Assembly: GCA_028285625.1 (NCBI GenBank)
Contig: JANQOX010000022.1
Span: 273,511 to 337,510, forward strand
Direction of reading: 5' to 3'
DNA from: Myxococcota bacterium
GTDB lineage: Bacteria > Myxococcota_A > UBA9160 > UBA6930
DNA: 64,000 nt
The position numbers were made by a program, and so were the translations under genes. Below are positions 25,128-33,571 of this stretch, piece by piece (positions within the stretch are counted from its first letter, which is position 1; each line of letters begins with the position of its first letter). The notes beneath the pieces were generated by a model. The model made no database searches. It was given only the letters and a program-made list of their open reading frames with translations, and was not told the DNA's origin.

Positions 25128-26141
25128 CTATGCCGGCGGTGCGCCTTCGAGCACCGCACGCAGCGCGGCGTTCTTCTCCTTGGCTTCGCGGATGCGCCGA
25201 GTGCCATACGCGACGAGCGGATGCGCGTGCTCGACGATCGCCTCCTGGTAGCTGGGTCGCTTCTTCAGCGCCTCCCAGTACGCCGCGCACGCGGGTCGCC
25301 GGCCACCTCCGACGACGGCTTCCAGCGTATCGAGCTGCTCCAGGCGCTCGAAGATCGCGAACCAGCCAACGTCGGCCAGGCAGAACGGGTTTCCGAGGAT
25401 CCACGGCCCTTCGGACTGCTGGAGCTGTTCTTCCAGCGCGTCCATGTGGACCTCCATCTGCCTACGACTGCGCGCGACGGCGTCGGCCAAGGGCCGGATC
25501 GAGCCGAAGCCCTCGATTCCGCGCAGCTTGAGTGCCAGGAACAGCAAGGGGCGGACGCGGTCCCAATGGAAGAGCAGCCCCACCAGGATCTCGTGGACCG
25601 GGATCTTCTCGATCATCGCCGCGAAGATCGGCAAGGTCAGACCCGGCACGGCGTTGCCGGCACTCAGGTCCCCGTGGTTCAGCGGGTCCTCGGTGATGGA
25701 AGAGCGATCGACCCAGCGCTGCATCTGCTCGCGCAGTGCGGGGTCGTCGGGGACGAGCGACGGGCAGCCGGGCGGCGCGTGGTCGGCGGCGTAGCGGATC
25801 TGCTCGTGCGACTCATAGACGGGATGCCCCTCGTGCACCAGCACCGGCACGGTGCCGCCCGGGTTCACTTTCAGGAAGTCGCGACCCAGTGTCTCGTAGC
25901 GGCCCGTCTCGATCAGGTCGATCGGGTGACTCCGGTAGGGGATGCGGAGCTCGGCCATGCAGAACCGGGCCTTCATCGAGCAGAGCGAGAGCGCGTTGTG
26001 GTAGAGCTCGAACTCCTGCTCGTGCGGCAGCGTCACGCCGACCTGGAGACCCGGCGGCACCGGGTGGGTCTTGCGATGCGACTTCTCCCAGGCCCACCAA
26101 CCGAGGGCGACCAGCGCGGCAAGGATGAGGATGACGGCCAC
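25128..26141 (-). CDS. Membrane-anchored glutathione S-transferase-like protein
   Basis: 337 residues. The first ~20 residues form a transmembrane anchor (AVILILAALVALGWWAW) followed by a basic stretch. The thioredoxin-like GST domain then begins at FELYHNALSLCSMKARFCMA, where the catalytic Ser/Cys turn is SLCSMKAR. The cis-Pro segment is GTVPVLVHEG and the glutathione site is YESHEQIRY. The C-terminal helical domain is long, and the tail is Lys/Arg/Glu-rich. A membrane anchor is uncommon for GSTs. The GTG lies eight bases after a TATAAG -10 element and has no ribosome site, so the mRNA may be leaderless. Confidence 0.8.
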   Translation of the reverse strand: MAVILILAALVALGWWAWEKSHRKTHPVPPGLQVGVTLPHEQEFELYHNALSLCSMKARFCMAELRIPYRSHPIDLIETGRYETLGRDFLKVNPGGTVPVLVHEGHPVYESHEQIRYAADHAPPGCPSLVPDDPALREQMQRWVDRSSITEDPLNHGDLSAGNAVPGLTLPIFAAMIEKIPVHEILVGLLFHWDRVRPLLFLALKLRGIEGFGSIRPLADAVARSRRQMEVHMDALEEQLQQSEGPWILGNPFCLADVGWFAIFERLEQLDTLEAVVGGGRRPACAAYWEALKKRPSYQEAIVEHAHPLVAYGTRRIREAKEKNAALRAVLEGAPPA

Positions 26142-26149
26142 GCCGAGAT

Positions 26150-26170
26150 CTTATACAATCGAACAATTCG
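26150..26170 (-). promoter_or_regulatory. Candidate promoter of the anchored GST
   Basis: On the minus strand TATAAG (26150-26155) resembles a -10 box and ends eight bases before the GTG at 26139-26141. The adjacent GAACAATTCG (26161-26170) is the reverse complement of CGAATTGTTC at 34266-34275, ahead of the TfdB-like gene. The -35 element is unclear. Confidence 0.35.
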
Positions 26171-26228
26171 GGGCAAGGCCATGCCATGGAACCCGCACGA
26201 CTTCTCACGCGACCGCGAAGGAGAGATC

Positions 26229-26777
26229 ATGACCCGTCGAAACATCCGCTTCAGCCACCTGGGCTTCCACGTGCGCAACCTCGACACGATGGTCGACTTC
26301 TACTGCCGACACCTCGGTCTGCAGGTGACCGACCGCGGGCCGCTCGCCGCCCTGCCCGGGAGACCCGAGATCTGCTTTCTCAGCGCGGACCCGAACGAGC
26401 ACCATCAGGTCGCGCTCGTCGAAGGGCGCGGGGACGAGAAGGGCATGCTCAACCAGGTCTCGTTCCACGTGGACTCGCTCGAGGACCTGCGCACGCTCGA
26501 CGCCGAACTCGGCGAGGCCGGCGTCGAGCCCACGTTCGGCCTCAACCACGGCAACGCCTGGTCGCTCTACTTTCCGGACCCCGAAGGCAACCTGGTCGAG
26601 TGCTTCGTCCAGAGCCCCTGGCACACGCGCCAGCCAGTGACCGACCCGCTCGACCTGTCGCTCTCGGATGCCGAGATCCTGGAGCGTACGGAGAAGCGCT
26701 ACTCGGGCGAGCCCGACTTCCAGCCGATCGAACGCTGGCGCTCCGCATTCGCAAAGCGGCTCGACGCAGCGACCTGA
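26229..26777 (+). CDS. VOC family protein (glyoxalase/extradiol dioxygenase fold)
   Basis: 182 residues. The vicinal-oxygen-chelate metal ligands are visible as His in FSHLGFHVRN, His in VSFHVDSLEDL and Glu in NLVECFVQSP, matching the 2-His-1-Glu iron site of extradiol dioxygenases. AAGGAG precedes the ATG by six bases. The protein is a clear paralogue of 36078-36635 (shared FYC..LG..VT.RGP, HGNAWSLYF and VECFV blocks). The most likely role is cleavage or isomerisation of an aromatic-pathway intermediate. It is divergent from the anchored GST. Confidence 0.88.
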   Translation: MTRRNIRFSHLGFHVRNLDTMVDFYCRHLGLQVTDRGPLAALPGRPEICFLSADPNEHHQVALVEGRGDEKGMLNQVSFHVDSLEDLRTLDAELGEAGVEPTFGLNHGNAWSLYFPDPEGNLVECFVQSPWHTRQPVTDPLDLSLSDAEILERTEKRYSGEPDFQPIERWRSAFAKRLDAAT

Positions 26778-26903
26778 GGCCCCGGCCCGCCGAGAGGGCC
26801 AGGCACCGGTCGCCGCAGCACGCTGCGGCGCGTGCGGCTTCGGACCCTCATCTTCGTTCCGATGGCCTCCGCCCGCGCTGCGGGCTGCACCGAGACCGGC
26901 GCG

Positions 26904-27905
26904 TCACTCGCGGCCCAGGCCCTGGGCGACGTCGGCACGCGCCGCCGCGGCAGCGACGTACCCGCCGTCGATCCAAGAGGTGAGAACGTCCACGTAGCGG
27001 TCGCCCGCGTCCTCGTGGGAGTAGTGGCCGGCGTCGTCGAACAGGACGAGCTCGCTCGACGGGAGCAGCTCGTGTAGTCGCTCGGCGTTCTCGGGCAGCA
27101 CGAAGGCGTCTTCGCGGCCCCAGGTCACCAGGACCGGCGTCGAGATCTCCGGCAGGAGTCCGCCGAGCGTGGTGAGCTCGGTCTCGTACGAGGCGAGAAA
27201 GGCAAGGCTCAGCCGGTGGGCGCGCGGATCGTGGGTGATGGCGTAGTACTCTGCCCGTGCCGCGGCCGATGGCTCGGCCACCGCGTAGCCGGTCTCGGTC
27301 GCGATCTCGAAGAACTGGTCCATGGCCGCGCCGGCCACCACGTGGCCCGCCATCCATCGGTAGAGCCCAGAGTGGACCAGCCGATCGAGCTGGGGCTCCA
27401 TCGCCGGAGGGAAGTATCCCGGGCCATCGAAGACGTTGGCGCTCAGGATCCGGTCCGCATGATTCGCGGCGAGCCAGAGCGCAACGGGGGCACCGACGTC
27501 GGGGCCCACCACGTGGAAGCGGTCGATCCCGAAGTGATCCGCCACGCGAAGCGCGACCCGCGCGGCGGCCGACGGGGACATCGTCTCGGGCGAACCGTCC
27601 GAGAGGCCGAAGCCGGGAAGGTCCATGGCGAGCAGGTCGTATCGCCCGGCGAGCGCGGACCAGGCCGAATCCCAGGCGCGGATCGACTGCGGGTAGGGCC
27701 CGAACAACACGACGGAGGGTGCGTCGGCTCGCGGGCTCCGGCGGTATCGGATCTCGATTCCATCGATGGAGGTCGTCGTGGCGTCTGCCCTCGCCTCCTC
27801 CCAGGAGGGGCCGAGCGGCGCGGCACCTCGCGTCGACGCGTCGCTACACGCGAAGGTCATGGCGACGCCGAACAGAATGGACACCAGTGCGGTCTGCGAT
27901 TTCAT
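26904..27905 (-). CDS. Exported alpha/beta hydrolase (Asp-nucleophile type)
   Basis: 333 residues from an ATG with GAGGAGG upstream. An N-terminal signal ends in FACSDAS, a possible but weak lipobox. The hydrolase fold shows VLFGPYPQS (oxyanion region), DLPGFGLSDG, a nucleophile elbow VVGPDVGAPVAL with Asp in G-x-D-x-G, an acid in WGREDAFV and the catalytic His in DDAGHYSHED. An Asp nucleophile is typical of epoxide hydrolases and haloalkane dehalogenases, not esterases. The exported location and aromatic-catabolism neighbours are consistent with a detoxifying role; substrate unknown. Confidence 0.82.
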   Translation of the reverse strand: MKSQTALVSILFGVAMTFACSDASTRGAAPLGPSWEEARADATTTSIDGIEIRYRRSPRADAPSVVLFGPYPQSIRAWDSAWSALAGRYDLLAMDLPGFGLSDGSPETMSPSAAARVALRVADHFGIDRFHVVGPDVGAPVALWLAANHADRILSANVFDGPGYFPPAMEPQLDRLVHSGLYRWMAGHVVAGAAMDQFFEIATETGYAVAEPSAAARAEYYAITHDPRAHRLSLAFLASYETELTTLGGLLPEISTPVLVTWGREDAFVLPENAERLHELLPSSELVLFDDAGHYSHEDAGDRYVDVLTSWIDGGYVAAAAARADVAQGLGRE

Positions 27906-28034
27906 GGGTACCTCCTCGAGCCGGCCGCCCGTCCCGGGCCCGCCCATCCGTTCACATTCGAGACTTTCAGGGAGTCCACCTCGACCACGACCCGCAACGG
28001 CGAGCCGTCACGCCGCGAGGGGGAGAGCGGCCCC

Positions 28035-28424
28035 TCAGGCCTGGTGCTGCGCCAGCCAAGCGGCCTCTTCGCCGGGTTCGGGCATGATCGCTCCACCCTC
28101 CATGTTCCACTTCGACGGGATGTCGACCGTCGTGACTCCGACTTCGTCCTCCAGAAGACCAAGCGCAGCCGCCACGCTGCTGCGTAGCTGCGAGACGATC
28201 TCGGCCTTCTGCTCGTCGGTCCGCCCCCACCGAATCGTCCCGAACACATACGCCGAGCGTCCTTCGGGAAGCTCGGAGGCGGGCCGCTCGGAGAAGAAGG
28301 CGTGGACGAACTGGGCCGGCGCCCTGGTCACACCGCAGTGGACTCGAACGACCTCCTTGGCGATCTGGGCGCGCTGTACCTCGTTGCTGAGGCCTTCTCG
28401 AATCGCGCATCGATACAGGGGCAT
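28035..28424 (-). CDS. Tautomerase family protein
   Basis: 129 residues beginning MPLYRCAIREG, so Pro becomes the N-terminal catalytic base after Met removal, as in 4-oxalocrotonate tautomerase, MIF and cis-3-chloroacrylate dehalogenase relatives. VHCGVTRAPAQFVHAFFSE matches the second beta-alpha unit of the longer members. GGAGG lies eight bases before the ATG. It sits 17 bases downstream of a second tautomerase-like gene, and both are under a palindromic promoter shared with the HxlR regulator. Confidence 0.85.
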   Translation of the reverse strand: MPLYRCAIREGLSNEVQRAQIAKEVVRVHCGVTRAPAQFVHAFFSERPASELPEGRSAYVFGTIRWGRTDEQKAEIVSQLRSSVAAALGLLEDEVGVTTVDIPSKWNMEGGAIMPEPGEEAAWLAQHQA

Positions 28425-28441
28425 GGCAGAATCCTCCTCGC

Positions 28442-28774
28442 CTAGAGAGACAGCGGGCCGTCGAAGGCCGTGGCCACGACTTCGTCGATGGAGCATCCGG
28501 TCGTCTCGACCCAGAGGTCACAGACGGCCCGGAGGTAGGCCTCGCGGTGGGTGTCGTCGAAGCCGAGGGGTACCGAGCGAACCACGATCGACGAGGTGCT
28601 CGGCTCCCCGGCGGTCCAGGCCCAGCCCGGTGCCTGACGCGTCCAACGGATGGCCACGCCTGCGGGGTCGTCACCGAAGAACCGTTGGCCGAGCTGTCTG
28701 AGCCCGGCCTCGAGCGCGTCCTGCTTGCGATCCGCGGCCTGGCCTTCTTGCACGATGCAGGCGTAGTGGGTCAT
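28442..28774 (-). CDS. Tautomerase-like protein lacking the N-terminal proline
   Basis: 110 residues. The layout (HYACIVQEG..., then a helix, a PLGFDDTHREAYLRAVCDLW segment and a short C-terminal strand) parallels tautomerase-superfamily subunits. However, the second residue is Thr (MTHYAC), not the catalytic Pro. It may be an inactive partner forming a hetero-oligomer with the product of 28035-28424, as in heteromeric CaaD, or may have another function. AGGAGG lies eight bases before the ATG. Confidence 0.6.
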   Translation of the reverse strand: MTHYACIVQEGQAADRKQDALEAGLRQLGQRFFGDDPAGVAIRWTRQAPGWAWTAGEPSTSSIVVRSVPLGFDDTHREAYLRAVCDLWVETTGCSIDEVVATAFDGPLSL

Positions 28775-28798
28775 GGGTGGCCCTCCTTCTCGATCGAT

Positions 28799-28827
28799 TT
28801 CATAAGTCTACTTTATAGACTTATGAA
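28799..28827. promoter_or_regulatory. 29-bp perfect palindromic operator between tautomerases and HxlR gene
   Basis: TTCATAAGTCTA (28799-28810) and TAGACTTATGAA (28816-28827) are perfect 12-bp arms around a 5-bp centre. On the minus strand the centre contains TATAAA, a good -10, with a weak TTGCGT 17 bp upstream, 25 bases before the tautomerase-like ATG. The neighbouring HxlR regulator is the obvious ligand. Confidence 0.75.
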
Positions 28828-29006
28828 TTCGAGAACGCAACAACGATTCAGCGATTCGCCGAAGTCCCCGATTCAGGCGCCAGTACGCCCTCTTGTGGGC
28901 GCGTGACCTCGCGGGCCTTCTCCTCGCCCCTAGAGCCCAGGACCTCGTTGGTCTAGGATGAAGACTCGGAACGTCATCACGAGATCGAGCAGCGAGAAGC
29001 GCAACC

Positions 29007-29507
29007 ATGAAGTGGAGTGAAGTCGGGACGCAGGTGTGTTCGCTGGCGCGGAGCCTCTCGGTGGTCGGCGACCCGTGGACCCTGCTCTTCCTGCGAGAGG
29101 CGTTCGCCGGCACGACGAGATTCGAGGACTTCCTGTCGGGGACCGGGGCCAGCCGCGCCATCGCCACGGAGCGTCTGGCCGGACTCGTCGAGCATGGCAT
29201 CCTCGAACGCCACGCGTATCTCGCGGCACCCCGACGGTACGAGTACAGACTGACGCAGATGGGTCGCGAGCTTCTGCCGGTGGTGCTGTCGCTGGTGAAG
29301 TGGGGCGACCAGTGGCTGAACGACGGCGAACCTCCCCCGGTTCAGCTGACCCACTCCGCTTGCGGCGAATCGGCGGGCTACGAGCTGCGCTGCACGTCGT
29401 GCGGCGACCCCATCGGGAACGACGTGACCCCGACCTATCGGCCGGGCAGCTGGGCGATCGGCCGCAAGACCACGAAGAAGCGCCTCCGACCGCGAGCGTC
29501 GCGTTAG
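29007..29507 (+). CDS. HxlR family transcriptional regulator
   Basis: 166 residues. The HxlR winged helix is clear: CSLARSLSVVGDPWTLLFLRE, then TRFEDF, ASRAIATERLAGLVEHGILE and the wing RRYEYRLTQMGRELLPVVLS, ending with KWGDQWLN. A C-terminal Cys-bearing tail (SACGESAGYELRCTSCGDP) could bind a metal or sense redox state. It is divergent from the tautomerase pair, with the 29-bp palindrome in between, and most likely represses that operon. HxlR proteins commonly respond to aldehydes, quinones or other electrophiles. Confidence 0.88.
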   Translation: MKWSEVGTQVCSLARSLSVVGDPWTLLFLREAFAGTTRFEDFLSGTGASRAIATERLAGLVEHGILERHAYLAAPRRYEYRLTQMGRELLPVVLSLVKWGDQWLNDGEPPPVQLTHSACGESAGYELRCTSCGDPIGNDVTPTYRPGSWAIGRKTTKKRLRPRASR

Positions 29508-29651
29508 GTCGTCCATCGGCATCCAGCCGCGCCAATCGCCGGACGCGGGACTCACCCGAATCGTCGGTGGTGGTGAGGCCCCGGTGGACTGGAAGCAGAA
29601 TCCCGGCGGCGGTCTACCGTGTAGCCATGGAGCCAAGGAAGGAGAACGGAG

Positions 29652-30449
29652 ATGGGAGACGCACTGATCGTAGAGCGTGAGGGACGCGTCGTGACGCTCA
29701 TCAACGACGACGCCCCGCGCAATCGGATGAGCCTCGACTTCATGGACGAGCTCGAGGAGCAGGTCGACGCCCTCGACCAGGACGACTCGGTAGGCGCCGT
29801 GGTGATTCGCGGCGCTGGCGACGAGCACTTCTCGGTCGGGATGAACCTGAAGCAGATGCCCGAAGGCATCCAGCGCAAGGGCAGCTTCGAAGCGGTCCTC
29901 GATCAGCGGCTGCGGGTCATCTCGAAGATCGAGAACATGGGCAAGCCCTGGATCGCCACGCTCTACGGCTACTGCCTCGGCGGCGGCCTCGAGCTTCCGC
30001 TCGGCTGCCACTTTCGGCTGGCCGCAGAAGAAGGCGCCCGGATCGGGTTGCCCGAGCTCGACATCGGAGGCGTTCCCGCCTGGGGCGGCACGGCCCGGCT
30101 CACACGCTGCGTCGGTCGCGCAGCGGCCCTCGACCTCATCCTGCGCGTGAAGAAGATCAGCGGCCCCGAGGCCCTTCGGATCGGCCTGGTCCACGAAGTC
30201 TGGCCGAACGCGGAGCTGCAGCAGCGCGCCCAGGAGCTCGCGCACGATCTCGCACGGCGCCCGCCCATGGCGGTCGCTTCGGTGCTTCGCTGTGTCGTCG
30301 GGGCCGAGGGGTCGAGCCTCGAAGAGGCGCTCCAGGTCGAGCGCCGCGAGGTGAGACGCGGCATGGGCAACGCCGAGATGCGCGAGGGCATGAGCGCCTT
30401 CCTCGAGAAGCGCGAGCCTGACTTCTTTGGCGACGCGGCGTCGAGCTGA
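29652..30449 (+). CDS. Enoyl-CoA hydratase/isomerase (crotonase) family
   Basis: 265 residues with the crotonase fold. The oxyanion-hole segments are FSVGMNLKQM and YGYCLGGGLELPLGCHFRLAA. A catalytic-position Glu is in GLPELDIG, followed by WGGTARLTRCVG. It hydrates or isomerises enoyl-CoA esters in beta-oxidation or aromatic degradation. AAGGAG precedes the ATG. The next gene, a symporter fusion, starts 15 bases after its stop and is probably co-transcribed, suggesting that an acid substrate is taken up and degraded. Confidence 0.88.
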   Translation: MGDALIVEREGRVVTLINDDAPRNRMSLDFMDELEEQVDALDQDDSVGAVVIRGAGDEHFSVGMNLKQMPEGIQRKGSFEAVLDQRLRVISKIENMGKPWIATLYGYCLGGGLELPLGCHFRLAAEEGARIGLPELDIGGVPAWGGTARLTRCVGRAAALDLILRVKKISGPEALRIGLVHEVWPNAELQQRAQELAHDLARRPPMAVASVLRCVVGAEGSSLEEALQVERREVRRGMGNAEMREGMSAFLEKREPDFFGDAASS

Positions 30450-30464
30450 AGGCCCACTCCCCAC

Positions 30465-32597
30465 ATGTCGCTCTCGACCCGTGTACTGCTCGGGCTCGGC
30501 CTGGGGATCCTGGCGGGCCTCTTCTTCGGCGAGTCGGTGGCCTTTCTCGAAGGGGTGGGCAGCGCCTTCGTCGTGCTCCTGCAGATGACCGTCCTGCCCT
30601 TCGTGACGGTCGCGCTCATCCGGAGCCTCGGGGGCCTCCGGAAGGAAGATGCGGTGGCCCTGGCCCGTAGCGCGGGCGCGTTCCTGCTGCTGGTGTGGGC
30701 CCTCACGCTGGTCGTGGTCGGCGCGCTACCGCTCGCGTTCCCCGACTGGGAGGCGGCCTCGTTCTTCAGCACGAGCCTGGTCGAGACGGCGCCCCCGTTC
30801 GATCCCGTCGCCCTCTACCTGCCGGCCAATCCGTTCCGCGCCCTGGCGGACGGCGTGGTGCCGGCCGTCGTCGTCTTCAGCGTGGCCGTCGGGCTCGCGC
30901 TGATGGCGATCGAGCGGAAGGAGACGCTGCTCGACGTGCTGCGCGCCACCGAGGACGCCCTCCAGCGCGTGGCGGCCTTCGTGGTCTCGCTCGCCCCCTA
31001 TGGCGTGTTCGCCATTGCGGGGCACGCGGCCGGCACCATGCTTGGCGACGAGCTGCTGGGGCTCCAGGTCTACGCCGTGGCCTACGTGGTGGCCGCCCTG
31101 GCGCTCTCGCTCTGGATCCTGCCGATGCTCGTGGTCGCGGTCACCCCGTTTTCCTACGGCGAGGTCGTGGGCCATGCCCGGGCGGCACTGCTCACGGCCT
31201 TTGCGACCGGCAGCGTCTTCGTCGTGCTCCCGATCCTCGCCGAGCGCAGCCGCGAGTTGCTCGAGAGCCGCGAGGAGACCCGCGACAAGCGCGGGCTCGT
31301 GGAGGTGATCGTCCCGATCGCCTTCACGCTCTCGAGTGCCGGCAAGCTCCTGTCGCTGGGCTTCATCCTCTTCGCCGGATGGCTCTCCGGCTTTCCGCTG
31401 TCGCCCGGGCAGATGCCCCAGTTCATCGCCACGGGCGTCTTCAGCTTCTTCGCGAGCACGGCCGTCGCCATTCCCTTCCTGCTCGACCTCTTCCGCATCC
31501 CCGCCGACGCCTTCCAGCTCTTCCTGGTGGCGGACAACATCGTGGGCAACCGCTTCGGATCGATGCTCGCCTCGGTCCACATCCTCTCGATCACGCTGCT
31601 CGGCGCCTGCGGGACCGCGGGCGTCCTGGCCCTGCGCCCGGTGCGTCTCGCTCGCTGGGCCGGCGTGGGCGTCCTGCTCATCGTGGCCGGGCTCGGCGGA
31701 ACGCGCCTGTTCTTCGAGTCCATCGAGCACCCCTACCAGGGCTATCGGACGTTCATCGAGCGCGAGCGGCTGTTGCCCGACGCAGACGCCCGGGAGCTCG
31801 CCTCGCCGGCAGGCCTTCCGGACTCCGCCACCCCCGTACTGGCCGGCATCCGCGAGCGCGGCGTGATCCGCGTGGGCTTCGGCGCCGACGCGCTGCCCTA
31901 CGTGTTCCACAACGAAACCGGCGAACTGGTGGGGCTCGACGTCGAGATGGCCCATGCCCTGGCGCGCGACCTGGGGGTGCGGCTCGAGTTCGTCCCGATC
32001 GCATGGCCGCGCATGGCCGAACACCTGGACCGTGGCGCCGTAGACGTGGTGATGTCCGGCGTCGCCATCACGCCGCAACGGCTCGAGGCGATGAGCTTCA
32101 CCGACCCGTACATGGAGGTATCGCTCGCCTTCGTCGTGCCCGACCACCTGCGCGACGACTTCGCGGACCCCGAGATCGTGCGCAGTCTCGAAGCGGTGCG
32201 AATCGGGGTCCCCCGCCTCGGCTACTACGGCGACATGCTGAGCCGCTATCTGCCCCAGGCCGAGGTCGTGGCGCTGGACTCGCCGCGCAGCTTCTTCGCC
32301 GATCCGGGCGAGATCGATGCGCTCCTCCTGTCCGCCGAAACCGGGTCGGCCTGGACGCTCATCTACCCGCAGTTTGCCGTGGCCGTACCCGGATCCGGCA
32401 CGGTGAAGGTGCCTCTCGGCTACGCGCTGCGCCGCGGCGAACCCGACATGGTCGAGTTCCTGAACCGGTGGATCCTGCTCAAGCAGCGCGACCGCACCGT
32501 CTCGGAGCTCTTCCACTACTGGATCGAAGGCGTCGATCCGCCCGGCGCCGCCAAGCGCCGCTGGTCCATCCTGCACGACGTGATCCTGGGCGACTGA
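30465..32597 (+). CDS. DAACS symporter fused to a solute-binding domain
   Basis: 710 residues. Residues 1 to about 400 resemble the dicarboxylate/amino acid:cation symporters (GltP/DctA), with eight or so membrane segments, MTVLPFVTVALI, LPANPFRALADG and FTLSSAGKLLSLGF. After a final membrane helix, residues about 440-690 are a family-3 periplasmic solute-binding domain: VIRVGFGADALPYVFHNETG, LVGLDVEMAHALA, VDVVMSGVAITPQR and FTDPYMEVSLAFVV. The binding domain is thus tethered to the symporter. The predicted substrate is an acidic amino acid or dicarboxylate, or an aromatic/fatty acid given the crotonase upstream. Confidence 0.88.
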   Translation: MSLSTRVLLGLGLGILAGLFFGESVAFLEGVGSAFVVLLQMTVLPFVTVALIRSLGGLRKEDAVALARSAGAFLLLVWALTLVVVGALPLAFPDWEAASFFSTSLVETAPPFDPVALYLPANPFRALADGVVPAVVVFSVAVGLALMAIERKETLLDVLRATEDALQRVAAFVVSLAPYGVFAIAGHAAGTMLGDELLGLQVYAVAYVVAALALSLWILPMLVVAVTPFSYGEVVGHARAALLTAFATGSVFVVLPILAERSRELLESREETRDKRGLVEVIVPIAFTLSSAGKLLSLGFILFAGWLSGFPLSPGQMPQFIATGVFSFFASTAVAIPFLLDLFRIPADAFQLFLVADNIVGNRFGSMLASVHILSITLLGACGTAGVLALRPVRLARWAGVGVLLIVAGLGGTRLFFESIEHPYQGYRTFIERERLLPDADARELASPAGLPDSATPVLAGIRERGVIRVGFGADALPYVFHNETGELVGLDVEMAHALARDLGVRLEFVPIAWPRMAEHLDRGAVDVVMSGVAITPQRLEAMSFTDPYMEVSLAFVVPDHLRDDFADPEIVRSLEAVRIGVPRLGYYGDMLSRYLPQAEVVALDSPRSFFADPGEIDALLLSAETGSAWTLIYPQFAVAVPGSGTVKVPLGYALRRGEPDMVEFLNRWILLKQRDRTVSELFHYWIEGVDPPGAAKRRWSILHDVILGD

Positions 32598-32629
32598 GCC
32601 ACGCCGAGCCGGCCTGGTCGAGCCCGATG

Positions 32630-33421
32630 TCAGCCCACGAGCGTCTGGATCTCGGGCCAGGCCTCCTTGCCGTTGGCGCGCATCATCTCGACGGCGGCCG
32701 GCACGATCCAGGCCTCCACGGCGGTTGCGTAGCTCGGCAGCGCCTTGACCCGTGCCAGCCAGTCCGCGACGCGCGGGCGCTGCGACGCTTCCAGCACGGG
32801 ATCCAGCGCCAGGTGCTCGAGCCGCAGCACGTAGGGAAGAAGCGAGGCGTCGGCGAGCCCGAAGAGCGCGCCCGACAGCCAAGGGCCCGCGGCCAGCTCC
32901 GACTCCATGCGGTCGAGTGTGTCGAGGAACACGCGCAGCGCCCCGGCGAACTCGGGCGCCGCAACGCCGTGCTCGAGGACGCTGCGCCGGGTGGCGCGTT
33001 GCGCTGGATCGGGAATCGCAGCGAGGTTCGCCTCTCGCACCTCCTCGGGTTGCTGCAGCAGCTGCCGGCGCGGCCCGATCGCGAAGGTCACGATCGGTGC
33101 CGCCGGATGCAGCGCCCCGTCGAGGTGCATGAGCCAGGCATCCACCCGATAGCGCCCGGCGGCGTCGGCGGGCCGCATCGGCGGCTCGGGAAAGGCATCG
33201 TCGAGATACTTGACGATCAGCGACGACTCGACGAGCGCGCGGCCGTCGTGCACGAGGGTCGGTACCACGTGCTTCGGGTTGAGCTTCACGTACTCCGGGT
33301 CGTGCTGCTCGCCCGCCATCAGGTTGATCTCGTGGGACGCGAACGCGATGTCCTTCTCAGCCAACACCAGGCGCACTTTCTGGGAGCAGGTCGAGAAGCC
33401 GAAGTGGTAGAGCTCGATCAA
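32630..33421 (-). CDS. Glutathione S-transferase family protein
   Basis: 263 residues from a TTG with GGAGG seven bases upstream. The thioredoxin domain has YHFGFSTCSQKVRLVL (catalytic turn), VVPTLVHDG (cis-Pro) and VESSLIVKYLD (glutathione site). Its closest relative here is the GST at 3186-4031. A minus-strand promoter (TTGACA, 18 bp, CATATT) lies between it and the divergent TetR gene. The TTGACA is embedded in a 15-bp motif that recurs upstream of the TfdB-like hydroxylase. A role in dechlorination or isomerisation of an aromatic ring-cleavage product is plausible. Confidence 0.87.
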   Translation of the reverse strand: MIELYHFGFSTCSQKVRLVLAEKDIAFASHEINLMAGEQHDPEYVKLNPKHVVPTLVHDGRALVESSLIVKYLDDAFPEPPMRPADAAGRYRVDAWLMHLDGALHPAAPIVTFAIGPRRQLLQQPEEVREANLAAIPDPAQRATRRSVLEHGVAAPEFAGALRVFLDTLDRMESELAAGPWLSGALFGLADASLLPYVLRLEHLALDPVLEASQRPRVADWLARVKALPSYATAVEAWIVPAAVEMMRANGKEAWPEIQTLVG

Positions 33422-33506
33422 GGGGTTTCCTCCAAAGCGGGTAGGACCACGCCGGGGCGAGTCGGGGCGCGGCGCAGCGCTGGCCGGGAGCCGGCGGCCG
33501 GCTGGC

Positions 33507-33561
33507 TATTCAATTGACCAGCAGAATATGACGCCACTGACACAGGCTTGTCAAATGAATA
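33507..33561. promoter_or_regulatory. Inverted-repeat operator/promoter between GST and TetR genes
   Basis: TATTCAATTGAC (33507-33518) and GTCAAATGAATA (33550-33561) are inverted at 11 of 12 positions, 31 bases apart. The minus-strand promoter TTGACA (33549-33554), 18 bp, CATATT (33525-33530) for the GST lies inside. The TTCANTTGAC half-site also occurs at 34273-34282. Confidence 0.6.
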
Positions 33562-33571
33562 AACTGAATCC

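Noticed and set aside
28929..28957. CCTAGA/TCTAGG small hairpin near the HxlR gene
   Set aside because: Only six-base arms with a 17-base loop and no T tract, too weak to call a terminator or operator.
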